Source: Hydnum rufescens UP504 (Eukaryota > Basidiomycota > Agaricomycetes > Cantharellales > Hydnaceae). Taken from it: a stretch of 64,000 bases of DNA. Below, piece by piece: positions 23,486 to 35,500 of this stretch (position 1 is its first letter; every line of letters starts with the position of its first letter). Below the pieces are notes generated by a model. It saw only the letters and a list, made by a program, of their open reading frames with translations. It had not been told where the DNA came from and ran no database searches. The stretch is taken from positions 1 to 64,000 of the forward strand of contig MU129158.1 of NCBI GenBank assembly GCA_014904985.1. Reading direction: 5' to 3'. A program made the translations under genes and the position numbers.

Positions 23486-23550
23486 GAGGAGAGGAGGTAG
23501 AAAGGATACAGAAGATGTTTGTGGGGTCAAGGAGATGTGTTTCAATCTTC

Positions 23551-24359
23551 TGTCAGGGTGACACTGCCATTGAAGCCACAAACAGAAAGAGGAAAGAGAT
23601 TAATTAACCACATGCCTATTGCAGTGGGAATCCTGAGCATACAGCAACAACCAAACAGCTATGCATAAGACTCACACCTATCATAGTGGGAATCCTGAGA
23701 GATCAAAACTGGTGATCCCCCAACTGCAAAGGGCTTCAAGTAGTACTTCCTGTACACAGCCACCACAGCCCATCAACATGACACATATCCATCACTGACA
23801 CAGCCCATCACTCAGCCTCTACAGCTGCCATCACTAAGCTGATGCAGCTGCATTTATGAATCCTGTGCACACCTCCACATGTCTAAGCCCCAACTTCCAT
23901 ATGCATCCCCTTAGTGCTTATACCTCCAAGGCAGTGCGTTCCTGGGTACCCTGAAGGTGTCAAAGGAGTCAAAGTATTGTAGTGATGCTGAGGGATCAGG
24001 GATTGGGACAGGTGGTGAGGATTCAGGGACTGGGGGAGGAGTAGGAGGAGGAGTCTGGACTGGCAACTGCATTGACTCATGTGGGAGGTGAGGGACAAGG
24101 GGTGCTGACAAGGCTGCTGACACTGCCACTGGTTGATTACCCAGCCCACAGCCTGCTGGTCTAGGCCCAATAGTACAAGGGCAATAATAACAAGAGAAAT
24201 GCCAATAATGGCAAGGGTGACAATAACCCCCTGACTAAATGGAGGGAGAGAGGAGGTGAGAGCATTTGAAGAAGTAGGCACCATATGATAGAATCAATGA
24301 AGAATGATACTCTGATGGGTAAGTCTGTGGGCAGAAGCAATGTCAATTTGATCCTTACA
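23551..24359 (-). repeat. 5' LTR of the Gypsy element
   Basis: On the minus strand it starts TGTAAGGATC and ends CACCCTGACA, about 809 bp. It aligns throughout with the solo LTR at 35,630-36,430. It lies directly upstream of the gag leader on the minus strand, so it is the 5' LTR of this copy. No 3' LTR in this orientation is present. Confidence 0.9.
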
Positions 24360-24361
24360 AT

Positions 24362-24810
24362 ATCCTCATGTGGTCTTCCAGGGGGAAGGGGGTTGTTCAA
24401 GCTGTGTGTGGGTGCATTCTGTGCACCCAAATCACAGCTCTTTCAGCTCCCCAACTTACAAGTTGTTCCAACAATTTTTAGCCTCACTGTTCCTCATCTC
24501 CTCCTTCCCTCCCACTCAACATCATCTGGGATCCTCAAATCTTGCCCAAATTGGGTGTTTGGGGGTCATTGGATTTGCCTCATTCATCTGAATCTGTTAA
24601 GCCTATTCACAAAACAATTCAACCATCCCTCATCTCACTATCCTCCATCCTCTCCTACTACCCTCATGTGGTCCTCCAGGGGGAAGGGGGTTGTTGTTCA
24701 AGCTGTGTGTGTGTGAATTCTGTGTGCCCAAATCACAGCTTTTCAATGCCCCCACTTTCAAGGTGCTACAACAATTTTTAGCCTCACTGTTCCTCATCCA
24801 GCCCAGGGAA
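24362..24810 (+). repeat. ~320 bp tandem repeat, copies 1 and 2
   Basis: The unit contains CTCATGTGGTC, CCAGGGGGAAGGGGGTTGTT, CAAGCTGTGTGTG, CCCAAATCACAGC and AACAATTTTTAGCCTCACTG. Copy 1 starts near 24,362 and copy 2 near 24,660. A third copy lies at 26,490-26,760 beyond the inserted CAGCTG element. The ORFs across it are repeat products and are not credible genes. Confidence 0.8.
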
Positions 24811-25663
24811 ACAAGTTTTGACCTCTTAGGCTGGCTTTCACTATGCAGGAAGGGACCTAAGAGGTCCAGCACTGATATCCAGCAGCTCCTGCAATCACCA
24901 GCACTCAGCTGCTATCAGGGCTTTCTTCTAGCACCTGGTGTCATACTGAGAGCCAGCTGCTCCAATCCATTCAATAGTAGCTGCTATATCATCAGAAGAG
25001 CTCTTCATAGGTCCTAATCTGTGGCTGGGTGGCTGTGCTTACAGCAGCAGCTGCTACCCTCAGAGCTAGCAGCTCCTATAATGAAAAACAATCACCTGCT
25101 ATGTGCCCATGCAGCTACTAAGACTCAGAGTCAGCACCTCCTATCCATCCCAAAGTAGCTGATATACCATCAGAAAAGCTGGTATGTGGCTGTGCTCCTA
25201 GCAGCTGCTGGTATATTGAGAATGAGCAGCTCCTATAATGAACAGTAATCAGCTGCCATATGGCATGCAGCTGCTGAGATTCAGAGCCAGCTGCTCTATA
25301 GCAGCTGATATATCATCAGAAGGACTGGTATGTGGCTGTGCTCCTAGCAGCTGCTGAGATTCAGAGCAGCAGCTCCTATCACTTCTATAGCAGCTGATAT
25401 AACATCCAAGGAGCTGCTCATAAGCTCTGCTGTGCTGATATGTGGCTGTGCTTCAAGCAGGTACTGGTATACTGAGAGCTAGCAGCTCCTATAATGATCA
25501 ATAATAAGCTGCTATATCAGTATGCACTACTGAGATTTAAAGCCAGCAGCTCCTCTCCATTCCATAGCAGCTCCAATCTACTTCACAACTAGCTGATACA
25601 CCTTAGGCTTGAGTGCACCTACTTGTAGTACAAAAAAACATGGGTTGGTGGGAGGGGGTTGAA

Positions 25664-25738
25664 AGTCCAGTGGTCTAAGCTGCCAAAGTCCCAGGTGCCC
25701 TACAGTGAGGTCACAGGTTCAAATCCTGCTGTTGGAAC
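25664..25738 (+). repeat. tRNA-like block (SINE-type)
   Basis: TCCAGTGGTCTAAGCTGCC resembles a Leu-type tRNA A box and CAGGTTCAAATCCTGCTG is a good B box with T-arm pairing. The acceptor ends (GTCCAG / TTGGAAC) pair only partly and the anticodon arm is irregular, so this is not a working tRNA. It has the look of a tRNA-derived SINE head or RNA polymerase III promoter inside the CAGCTG-rich element. Confidence 0.5.
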
Positions 25739-25830
25739 ATTTCTGGTGACTAATCATACTTGCAGCAGTACATGTAAGGCTGATTAGTCAGCATCCCCCA
25801 ACCAGGGGTAGACATTCACCCAGCCAATTT

Positions 25831-26010
25831 CAACCCTAACCCTAAACCCCAACCCCTAACAGTCCCCAACCATGAACTATACTACTAGACATAGGGGTAG
25901 ATGTTCCCAACCATACCCACTCCAAACTCCAACCACCCAACCCCAACCACCAACCCCAACCCCCCAACAGTCCCCAACCCCCCAACAGTCCCCAACCCTC
26001 AACAAGCAGC
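25831..26010 (+). repeat. Degenerate interstitial telomere-like tract
   Basis: Begins CAACCCTAACCCTAAACCCC and continues as CCCCTAAC, CCAACCCC and CCCAACAGTCCCCAACC units. Perfect CCCTAA units (complement TTAGGG, the usual fungal telomere repeat) occur only at the start. The rest is a C-rich minisatellite. It is followed by three copies of CAAGCAGCTGCTGTGGGA (26,005-26,056). Confidence 0.65.
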
Positions 26011-26489
26011 TGCTGTGGGACAAGCAGCTGCTGTGGGACAAGCAGCTGCTGTGAGATGAGCAGCTGCTAAGTGGAGAAATGAGCAAGTCAAGATATCAAT
26101 CATAGAAGCTTCTGTAAGAAGAGCAGCTCCTGGATGGGGGAATGAGCAGCTCCTTGGGCCATTACCAGCAGCTACAGGAAGATGTGCAGCTTTTATTCTC
26201 TATGGGATGATGGAGTTCCAGGGCAGTTACAATAGTATTAACAGCCTGTGAGCAGCTCCAATAGTGCCTTAAAGCAGCAGCAGTACACATATTACTGTGC
26301 TGCAGTAGCTGCTATACATGAGGCCAGGAGGTCCAATGGACAATAAAATGAGGCTCCATGAGCTACCATAGGGTCAGACCCTGTGAGCAGCCTCTATTGG
26401 CATTTCACTTACTTAGCAGTCTGAGACCTCTTAGGTCCCTTCCTGTGTAGTGGAAGCCAGCCTAAGAGGTCCAAAGTAGTGTCCCTATT

Positions 26490-26760
26490 GTGCCTCATCT
26501 CCTCCTCCCCTCCCACTCAACATCACCTGGGATCCTCAAATCTTGGCCAAATTGGGCATTCTTGGGCATTTTGGATTTGTCTCATTCATCCAGATCTGTC
26601 AAGCCTATTTACAAAATGATCTGACCATTTCTCATCTTGCTATCCTCCATCCTCTCTTGCTACCCTCATGTGGTCCTCTAGGGGGAAGGAGGTTGTTGCT
26701 CCAGCTGTGTGTGGGGCATTCTGTGTGCCCAAATCACAGCTTTTTACACCCCTTCCCTGG
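26490..26760 (+). repeat. ~320 bp tandem repeat, copy 3
   Basis: Resumes the unit seen at 24,362-24,810 (CCTCCCCTCCCACTCAACATC through CCCAAATCACAGC) after the CAGCTG element. It shows that the element inserted into a pre-existing tandem array. Confidence 0.75.
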
Positions 26761-27039
26761 TTGAGGGAATGGATCATCCCTGTGTTCTGCATGTATCATC
26801 ATAATTAGTCTCCATTTGTGTCCATGTCTATCAGAATACAAAATCAATAATTATAACCAATTGTGACTACCACCAATAATGCCATGTTGCCCACTGACCC
26901 CAAGGACAGCATTCCCCAGGTTTCTGGACCCCTTCCTGATCCCTATGTGGTTCCCCCTCCATGTAGTATTGATATTGGCTGAAGTTGAATTTCTCATAAG
27001 GTCAATTTGATGATTGTCAATTGACATCAAAGAAAATCA

Positions 27040-27112
27040 GGCCTCATTAGGCCAGCAAAATGACCTCAAATGGTACTCCTTTTAAGGTTGGCCTAAGTGG
27101 TTGACCAAGGTG
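27040..27112. mobile_element. Terminus of an A/C/D-type element
   Basis: Read inward from 27,112 the sequence is CACCTTGGTCAACC, matching the right end of element D and the left end of element A. No modules or GGGGCCCC block are attached, so this is a diverged or truncated end. Positions 27,113-27,770 hold only short unrecognised ORFs. Confidence 0.4.
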
Positions 27113-27773
27113 ATGTATATCCCCTAAGTACTATTTCTGTTATAGATAGACAAATGTATTCTCATTACAAGTTGTCACCAACAATTCTGCACTGGCTGGT
27201 TGGCAGGGCCTTGGAGCCCCACAAGTGATTGTGATAGCCACTTGGGGAACCCTAGTGGCATTGCCAAGCCAAATGCAAGGATCATCAGGTATGATGGCCA
27301 GTGCATCATGGTCAATCTGTGCCTAAGTCAGGTGTGTACCTACTGAAGCCAAAGCAAGGGACTTCAGGTCCAAAGCATAAGAAAATGGCTTTTCTGGGGC
27401 TTGACTCTCTGCCCTTCTATACCCATCTCCTACTGCTAATGGACTATGAACTAAAGCCCAGCCTGGAGCACCCTCCTTGGGCTGGTAGCTTCTCAGCTAT
27501 TAATCTGGATAGTACCAAATTAACAGGGCCCCCCTGAGGCTGATATCTAGTCAGAGTAAATAAATATAACCCTTAAGGATCTACTGTAGTTAGAGACTAA
27601 TAATTGGCTGACCAGGCTAGTAATGTCATCCTTAGATCTCACCCATGGTTGTAGACAGTGGAGAAAATCTCATCTTTCCAGGAATTCCCTGGGCTCCAGA
27701 TAATATACTGTAGTGGGTATGTCAAGTGGAACACTGGTTACATAGAGTAGCTCCTTCAAACCACTGTCATCTT

Positions 27774-30700
27774 CTACTTCATAACCAATTCTTGACATTG
27801 TGCCCACTCCTCACCACACTTAAGGGGCTGAAAATCAATCTTGGTATCATTGGGATTTCCCATGATGAGAGAGTTGGGGTGCTCCAGGGATGTGCGATAG
27901 GCTGGAGGTACCCAGAGAATAAGCCCATCATGGGGTCCCAAAATCCATCCACCATCAAGTCGAAAGGGGGATGGGGGGAGTGGGAATAGATAGACAGGAT
28001 ATTGGAGGATGTGTTTAGACACTGCAGTTGCCAATTGTGAAATTTCAATAGTTTTGACCTCAGAACTCTGTGTATTCTGCCTCCCATCAATGGAGAAAGC
28101 TGCAGACAAGATTCCACCATCATACCCATCCATTGGGTGGCCAATGCTCATGCCTGTCTTCACATTCTGGAGGTGTATAGTTGCATCAGAGGAGCCAGAT
28201 GCAATTGTCCTGCCATCAGGTGAGAAAGCAATGGACAAAATAGCACCATGCCCCCCATTAGCTGGTGAATGTGTGCTCCTGTCTCCACACTCCAGAGTCG
28301 TATGGTCTTGTCTGAGGAGCCAGAAGCAATCATCCTGCCATCAGGTGAGAAAGCAATAGACAAGACAGCATCATCATGCCCCTCCATTGGCTGGCCAATA
28401 CCTGCACCCATCTCCACACTCCAGAGATGTATAGTCTTGTCCAAGGAGCCCGAAGCAATCTGCCTGCCATCAGGTGAGAAAGCAATGGAGAATATTGCAT
28501 GATCATGCCCCTTCATTGGCAGACCAATTCTTGCACCTGTCTCTGCATTCCAGAGTTGAATAGTCTTGTCCTCAGAGCCAGAAGCAATCTGCTTCCCATC
28601 AGGAGAGAATGCAACTGAAAAAACAGCATAATCATGTCCCTGCATTGGCTGGCCAATTCTTGCACCTGTCTCCACATTCCAGAGTTGGATGGTCTTGTCC
28701 TCAGAGCCAGAAGCAATCTGCTTCCCATCAGGTGAGAAAGCAATGGACCAGATGGTATTATCATGTCCCTCCATTGGCAGGCCAATTCTTGCACCTGTCT
28801 CTGCATTCCAGAGTTGGATGGTCTTGTCCAAGGAGCCAGAAGCAATTTGCCTCCCATCAGGTGAGAAAGCAATGGACAAGATGGCACCATCATGCCCCTC
28901 CATTGGCTGGCCAATGCTTATGCCTGTCTCCACATCCCAGAATCGGATGGTCTTGTCCAATGAGCCAGAAGCAATCAACTTGCCATCAGGGGAGAAAGTC
29001 ACAGTGAGTACATCTTTCTGATGTCCTTCTAACATGACCATGGTATCTGGCCAGTGCTGAAGTTGTCCCTGAGTAAGTTTTGCAACTCGCGGAAATTGAC
29101 TTTGCCACCTCTGATATAGGAGGGATGACAGAGGAGCAAATGTCAGACCAGAGAGGTAGATGTGAGGCATGCTTGTCATGATGGGAGTTGCAAACATGGA
29201 GACAAATTGCATGGCATCCAGGTGCAGTTCAGCAAGGTCTGCAGCAATCTGGGGTGACACATTATGAATCAGTCCACAGCTTCACCATGTAGTCAAATTG
29301 GAGCCCTGCTTACATGAGAGGCACTGAGTGAGGCTAATGCAATTCGAGGGGAGCTCTGCGTAAGACTCATCACTTCCAACCAGTGTAAGAAATCCTTCTG
29401 AAAGAATGACAGCAAGTGTTTCTGAGCAAACTTGCCACTAGGTGTGGAGGATACATGGAAACCCCAGAATCGACAGGCATAATGCAGATAAGAAGGTATG
29501 TGTTTTTCCAGGAGACCTCTAATATTTGGGATTGCAACATTGGGAAGGAATGAAGTAGGAATTTGACAGATATTGAAGGCCAAGCCCCAGTCCATGACAC
29601 GGAAGCACCCCAGGGCAATGAGTTCATTTGCTTCACCTTCATCAATGTAGAAATCTTGGTTATGCGTCGGGCTAAACAAGAAATCGCGGTAAGACGAGTG
29701 GAGAGGCACAATGGGCTCATAGTCACTGTGTGTACCACTAAGGAGCGAGGCAAGATGCTTCACAATTCTTCGTTGTATCGGCATGTCATCTGGAGTGAGG
29801 ATAGTGTCGGGTGGAACTAGCTGCACAAGAGCATGCAATGGTAAAGGCTCCCGAGCACAGATGATTCGTCCCAGGATTGACTTGACTCGTTTTACTTCTA
29901 TCTCACTCCATGGATTGAGGTGTTCCTTCATCACGGCGGTATAGAGCCCATAGAGCCCTTCATCACTACGCAGCACCCTCGCAATCCGGTCCCGCGGGCC
30001 GACGAGGGCTTTACCATTCCCGCGAACATAGCGGCAGGCGGTAGCAGCCCACAGAAAAGATGTTCCGGCCATCCGAATGAGATCCCTAAGCTGGGTATGA
30101 TACTTTTCCTGGAGTTCATGCACGTCACAGAGTTCATTGTGTATATAGGTCGCAATATCGCGCGAGGTCTGATAAGCCGGGATGTTGTCCACAAGCATGA
30201 TGTCAACCCCGGGCGGCAGTGGAGACTGCAATGCAGCTTGAATGTCGCGTTCATATCTCGAAGTGACTACGACTCGAAGACCTGGAGGGAGTTCCGATGC
30301 TTGCTTTGTTAGAATAGCGAGCGCATCGGCACGAGCCACAACGTCCCCAGATTCGTCGAATGCATCGATGAAAACAATAGTCTCCCCCAGGGCCTCATCA
30401 TCCTCAAATGATTGAATGATAAAGTGCTGGAACTGCAATTTGCAGTCAAGGGTTGCTCGTAACGCAGTGTTGTTCCTAACGGCATTGATAAGGCGCTGCT
30501 TCCGGGAGTCATCGAGGTCGGCGAGATCTCGAGCAATCGTACTGAACAAATTGGTCAGGTTTGCGAGAGGTTTATTTTTATCGAAGCCATAGTACGACCC
30601 CTTGCGTTCAAGGGCAGAAACGCGTTTCGCGCATGAGCGAAGGATCGACGATTTTCCCGAACCCGCCATGCCACACAACCAAAGCACACGAGACGATTCA

Positions 30701-32288
30701 TTAGAGTGCAATGTTATTGAGTCACTCGAATCAAACGACGGCGCGTCCGCTCCAACAGCCCAGCGCACGATAGCGTCGATGATTTCGGTACGCGTACCTC
30801 GCAAGCATGCTTTATCCAGATCGTGATGAGCATCCGGTGCGTATCCCAGTTCACTGAGCACTTGGAGGTCCCCTGTGGACCATCTTAGATCGCAGGGCTT
30901 CGGGAAGACATACAAGTACTTACAGACTTTACTCACGACATCTAAGACGCGATGTGTGATGACAGAGCACTCTATGTTGGCATCATCAATCAGATTCCGT
31001 CGGAAAGTCTCAAGGGCCCCCTTGTAGTTATCGATCCGTGCGTCCACAACAGAAGCCCTGTACTTCACAGTGCGTTTGACTGTGGTCCATACTGATCAGT
31101 CTTGGGAGAAAAACATGCAAAATCCCACATACCGAAAGACTGGCCCCTGCAATAGTCCCGAATGAAATACGCGCACTCCATTACTTGTCGCAGTATCTGG
31201 TTGATGATATCTTGATCTCTTTCCGAACGTTTCTTCATATCCTCGGCTTCGTCGGCGAAGGAGCAGCTATCCGCCATACTCTGGACTAAACCCATCACTT
31301 TGGCATCTCGGACACTCTGGATCCGGACGGAAGCGATCTAATGGAACATCAGTCAGAAAGCATACAAACACAAAATTGACTCTAATCGTACCTTATAAGC
31401 TGCAGAGACGACACCCCATGCTAACTTGATCCAAGGGTAAGCCTGTTCGTAAATGCTTCTTAGTGGTCGCAGAGTTCAGGTAATTTAGGATGAAACGTGC
31501 CTCGGCGACCGTATCAGCGACTTTCACAAGTGCATCGAGGCGATTCAACAAGGGCTGCCAAGCATCGAACTGGGCCGTTATTTCTGTTGCAAGTGGGGCG
31601 GTAGCTTGAATGGCGTTGTGAATCACGGCCAGTCCGGAACCTAGCTGCTGGGGAGCCCGATTGGTACTCTCGACAGCATCACTAGCGGATGCTAGAGAGG
31701 ATGCCACGCATATTGTCAATTCTCCGAATTTGACATCCGCATGGCCCTTCAAATGGAGGCGGATCTCTGCAGTAATGAAGACCATGCGTGAGCGTGACAC
31801 AATCTTCATATAAACATGGACAGGTTCACCTCTGTCTGTCGCGGAGGAGAGATCGAAAGTACACGATGCGAGAATCCGACCCGAACGCCCAAAGTGGCGT
31901 TCGCACAAATATATGGCCACTTTGCAATCGATAGCTGCTCGAGTGACCGTGCTGCCGAGAGGATGTGAATGAAGGGCGAGGAAGTATGGTGTGTAAAGGA
32001 GACCCACAACTCATCCCCGAAGGGATCCTTCCACATCACGGCATCATGTGTTGCCTTGATGTACTCCGACTTTGGCGAACGAAGTCCAATGATGGACGCA
32101 GGGGGCTGAATGATGAAGTGAAGGCGATATTGTTTCGATGTACGTAGAAGATGGCTGCTACATCTAACCTCTGTCGCGAGGGCCAAGCAGGTTTGTCAGA
32201 TGCGAATTAGTGGTCTGTAAGTAGATGGCATACCTGAGATATATAATTTGCGTGTGTCCGCCGGGTCCAGCAGGTCTTTGGATGCCAT
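27774..32288 (-). CDS. NLR3: C2-like / NACHT / WD40 STAND receptor
   Basis: The most complete NLR here, encoding an intracellular receptor. Minus-strand exons supported by frame and GT..AG signals: 32,288-32,234; 32,170-32,008; 31,951 to about 31,500; a small exon ending 31,392; 31,337-31,133; 31,079-29,314; then 29,248 onward. One boundary near 31,450-31,510 is unresolved. The N-terminus is C2-like (LHFIIQPPASIIGL ... VAIYLCERHFG). A helical linker typical of agaricomycete NLRs follows (SFADEAEDMKKR, ECAYFIRDYC). The NACHT domain has Walker A GMAGSGKSS, a Walker B-like IVFIDAFDE and VVVTSRYERD. WD40 repeats run from 29,020 to about 28,150 (LEGHQKDVLTVTFSPDGK, then near-identical units). A 1-nt loss in a C-run near 28,255 shifts frame before the last repeat, so the C-terminus may be damaged or the base may be an assembly error. 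Confidence 0.85.
28270..29020 (-). repeat. Highly similar 126-bp WD40 repeats of NLR3
   Basis: About six consecutive 42-residue WD40 units (GHD...[15 protein letters not shown]...DKTIQLWNAETGA) are nearly identical at the nucleotide level. Differences concentrate in a few codons per unit, for example the residues after GHD and before GQPM. This is the pattern described for fungal NLRs whose WD40 repeats undergo concerted evolution while specificity positions vary. Confidence 0.85.
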
Positions 32289-32527
32289 GATGTCTGGGAC
32301 TCTAAGACTGACAGCCTAGACTTGGGCGTGGGAACAGTCTGATCTGGATCCGTCGGCTTACCTCGGCTTAGCAGGTAACTCGAATCTTAGAGCACATCTG
32401 CCAGTTCAGATCACACTGTGATATACCCCGACTGAACGATACCTCCTTTGTAACTCGAACCTCGTACTAGCCGAGCGAACCCCCCCGGCCGATCTTCTCA
32501 AGGGTGGGACCGACACCTGTTGATTCC
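32289..32527. promoter_or_regulatory. Shared divergent promoter region of NLR3 and NLR2
   Basis: The start codons of NLR3 (32,288, minus) and NLR2 (32,528, plus) are 239 bp apart. The NLR2-proximal part (about 32,410-32,527) is similar to the region upstream of NLR1 (about 9,080-9,183), sharing GATAT...CCC, TGAACGATAC and TTGATT.CAATGCAAC. The core promoter is therefore conserved between paralogues. No TATA box stands out. Co-regulation of the pair is inference. Confidence 0.55.
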
Positions 32528-35500
32528 AATGCAACCGCATGTCTCTATCTGTGAGTTGCCTTTCAATCTCTCATCTCGGTCCTCCTCACCCGTACTTGTC
32601 CTCAGCTACTGGTTCTGGGGGCCATGGGCTAGGTGGCGCTACTGGTGTTGGTGGTCGTGCAGGGGATGCCAGTGTCCATTTCCATTACGGTAATAGTCAA
32701 TCCCTCCTTTCAGCATTTGGGATCCTTATCCATCAAAGTCCTTTCAGATGGGACTTCCCTTTTAAGCCATCTTCCCCAAGCCCCATATGCGGCCCATGAC
32801 TCTGTCCGCAAGGACGCACCATCGTCATGTCTCAAGAACACTCGAGTCGCTATATTGGACGAGATTCTGACATGGTTAGGGAGTGCGAATGGTGAAGGGC
32901 CACCCGTATGCTGGCTCAGCGGATTGGCTGGCATCGGAAAATCCACTATCGCAAAAACCATCGCAGAACGAGCGCCCGAGAAAGCCACCCTAGGCGCCAC
33001 TTTCTTCTTTTCTCGGAACGACAAAGCTTTGGAGGATCACAGGCTTGTGCTGCCGACCCTCGCTTTCCAACTCGCGCAATCGGACAGTGCGTTCAAGGAG
33101 GCCATCATAGATGCCCTAAGACAAGATGCGACAGCCGGGCAGAAGGAATTGCGGTCTCAGTTTGAGAAATTAATCTTAACACCCCTTCTCACTATCAATT
33201 CCCGTCGGAGTCCAATACTTATCATCCTTGATGCTCTCGACGAGTGCGAGGAAGAGGGTGCATCTCATATTTTGCGACTTGTCTTTGAACACCTCATCCG
33301 AATACCTTTCCTACGGATCTTGATCACAAGCCGTCCACAACCTCACCTATCCTTGGTTCTTAACGAAGTCCCAAACCTGGCGAAGACAGTTGTTCACGTT
33401 CTTCACAATATCGAGGCGTCGGTCGTTCAGCAAGATATCCGCCGGTATATCTCCACCGAATTGGCCAAAATTCCGGGGAAACTTGGTCTTAAGATGTCTA
33501 CTGATTGGCCAACAGAGGCCGAGAAGAACGCCCTGGTCCAGAAGTCCGCGAGGTTGTTCATTTACGCAGCAGTGGCGATCCGCTTCATCGGGGACGATCG
33601 GGTGCGAGATCCTCAATCTCAACTAAAGCTGATACTTGATACTCGGCCCCTCCAACAAGCCAAAGCGAAACCTTATTCGTACCTGGACGAGCTCTACCTG
33701 GAAGTGCTTCGCAAGTCGCTTCCTTCTTTTGATCATCAAGAGATTCGGACACGATTTCAAATCGTCGTCGGGAGCATCGTGCTGTTACACGAACTCCTCC
33801 CGCTCCATTCGTTGGCTAAGTTTGTTTGCTACAAAATACACGTCGTCGAGGAGAGTTTGCGCCATCTACACTCAGTCATCATCCCCCCTTCTGACATTGA
33901 CGAAGCACCCCGTATCTACCACCCTTCATTTGTTGAATTTATTACGGATTCTTCGCGATGCTCCATGGCAGAGTTCGTGATTGTTCCCGTGCCAGAGCAG
34001 GAACTACGACATGCTCTCCGATGCTTCCAACTTATGGCGACACACCTAAAGCGGAATGTCGCTGGGATCTCGGATCCGTCGCAGCTGAATGAGGAAGTGG
34101 ATGGATTCCAATCCAAAGTGAGAGAGGCACTACCACCGGAGGTTCAGTATGCATGCCGGTACTGGGCAGTACATCTTTTGCGTGTGGAGCTCGGGGAGAC
34201 GAGAATGATGGAAGCACTGGAGGTGTTCTCAAAGGGGTCAATTTTATGTTGGTTCGAAGCAATGAGTCTGCTTGGGAGCATCTCCAAGGCTGCAAATTCA
34301 ATTGAAGATGCACACCACTGGGCGGTATGTGCATTCCTTATTGATCCTTGCTACAGTGACTGAGTATGGGAATGATCACAACGATAGAGACTTCACAAAG
34401 CAAGCCAAGTGTTGTGAGAATGCTGTCTGATTCCCATCAATTCATTCTCACCCATGGGGAAGTGATAAGAGCTAGTGCACTGCATGTGTATCACTCTGCA
34501 TTGCCTTTCACACCACATGACACTATCCTATATGAGACATATGGTGGAGATGGCAAGAATTCCATTCAGGTTCTCCGGGGTATGGAGTCTGAATGGCCAC
34601 AGCACTTCCGTACTTTACGTGGCCATTCTGGTTCAGTTAGACTATTGCATTTTCCCCTGATGGATCATGCCTGGCATCAGGCTCTGATGATCATACTCTG
34701 CAATTGTGGGATCCTAAGAAGGGCATATCAAGAAAAATCCTGAAAGGCCATTCTGGCTCACTTAGGACCATTGTGTTTTCCCCTGATGGATCATGCCTGG
34801 CATCAGGCTCCGATGATCATACTGTGCGATTGTGGGATCCCGAGAGGGGTGTATTCATCAGATCACTGAAAGGTCATTCTGGTCCAGTTAGGATTGTTGC
34901 ATTTTCCCCTGATGGAAGGTGCTTGGCATCAGGCTCTGATGATCATACTGTGCAATTGTGGGATCCAAGAAGAGTGTATCCACAACACTGAAAGGCCATT
35001 CTGGTTCAGTTAGGACCATTGCCTTTTCCCCTGATGGAAGGTGCCTGGCATCAGGCTCTGATGATCACACTCTGCAATTGTGGAATGCCAAATCTGGTGC
35101 ATTCATCCAAATGTTAGATTCTCATCAGCTTTGGGGGCTTGGCTTTTCCTTTGATGGTTATACTCTAATTTCACATCCAAAGGTGACTGAGACTTCCCAA
35201 GTGCCCCATCACCTATCACCTATGACACCACTCATTTGGCATCGTCAAGGCCATTGGATACAAGTGGTGCAACAACAAGACAGCCATGCCCAACGAATAT
35301 GTTACATCCCACCACATCACCTCCCCAGCACAGAAATTGCTGTGTCAAGCCAGGAAACATACTCTCAGCTTGCAGTTGGATGCCATGATGGTCACATGGT
35401 CATTCTTGTTGTTCCACATCATCTATTTGGCACCTTTCCCAGGAGGTATGGTCCCCCTCTCCTAGATCATGGCACTGGTCAAAGGCATGCCTGGGGCTTC

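Larger units (their letters stand above)
24820..26471. mobile_element. 1.65 kb CAGCTG-rich element with palindromic TIRs
   Basis: Bounded by 47-bp terminal inverted repeats (24,820-24,866 and 26,425-26,471) that match at 44 of 47 positions. Each TIR is itself an imperfect palindrome (GACCTCTTAGG...CCTAAGAGGTC). The interior has degenerate CAGCAGCTG repeats of 60-110 bp period (for example TAGCAGCTGATAT, GTATGTGGCTGTGCTCC), a tRNA-like block and a telomere-like tract. No protein is encoded. It splits the ~320 bp tandem repeat. No clean target duplication is visible, only CAAG/CAAAG-like flanks. Confidence 0.75.

Noticed and set aside
28269..29021. Plus-strand ORFs across the NLR3 WD40 region
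   Set aside because: They are open only because the minus-strand WD40 repeats are nearly identical, so a stop-free frame is repeated on the opposite strand.
32710..33024. Minus-strand ORFs opposite NLR1 and NLR2 (9,264-9,761 and 32,710-33,024)
   Set aside because: They are similar to each other only because they lie opposite the paralogous NACHT exons.
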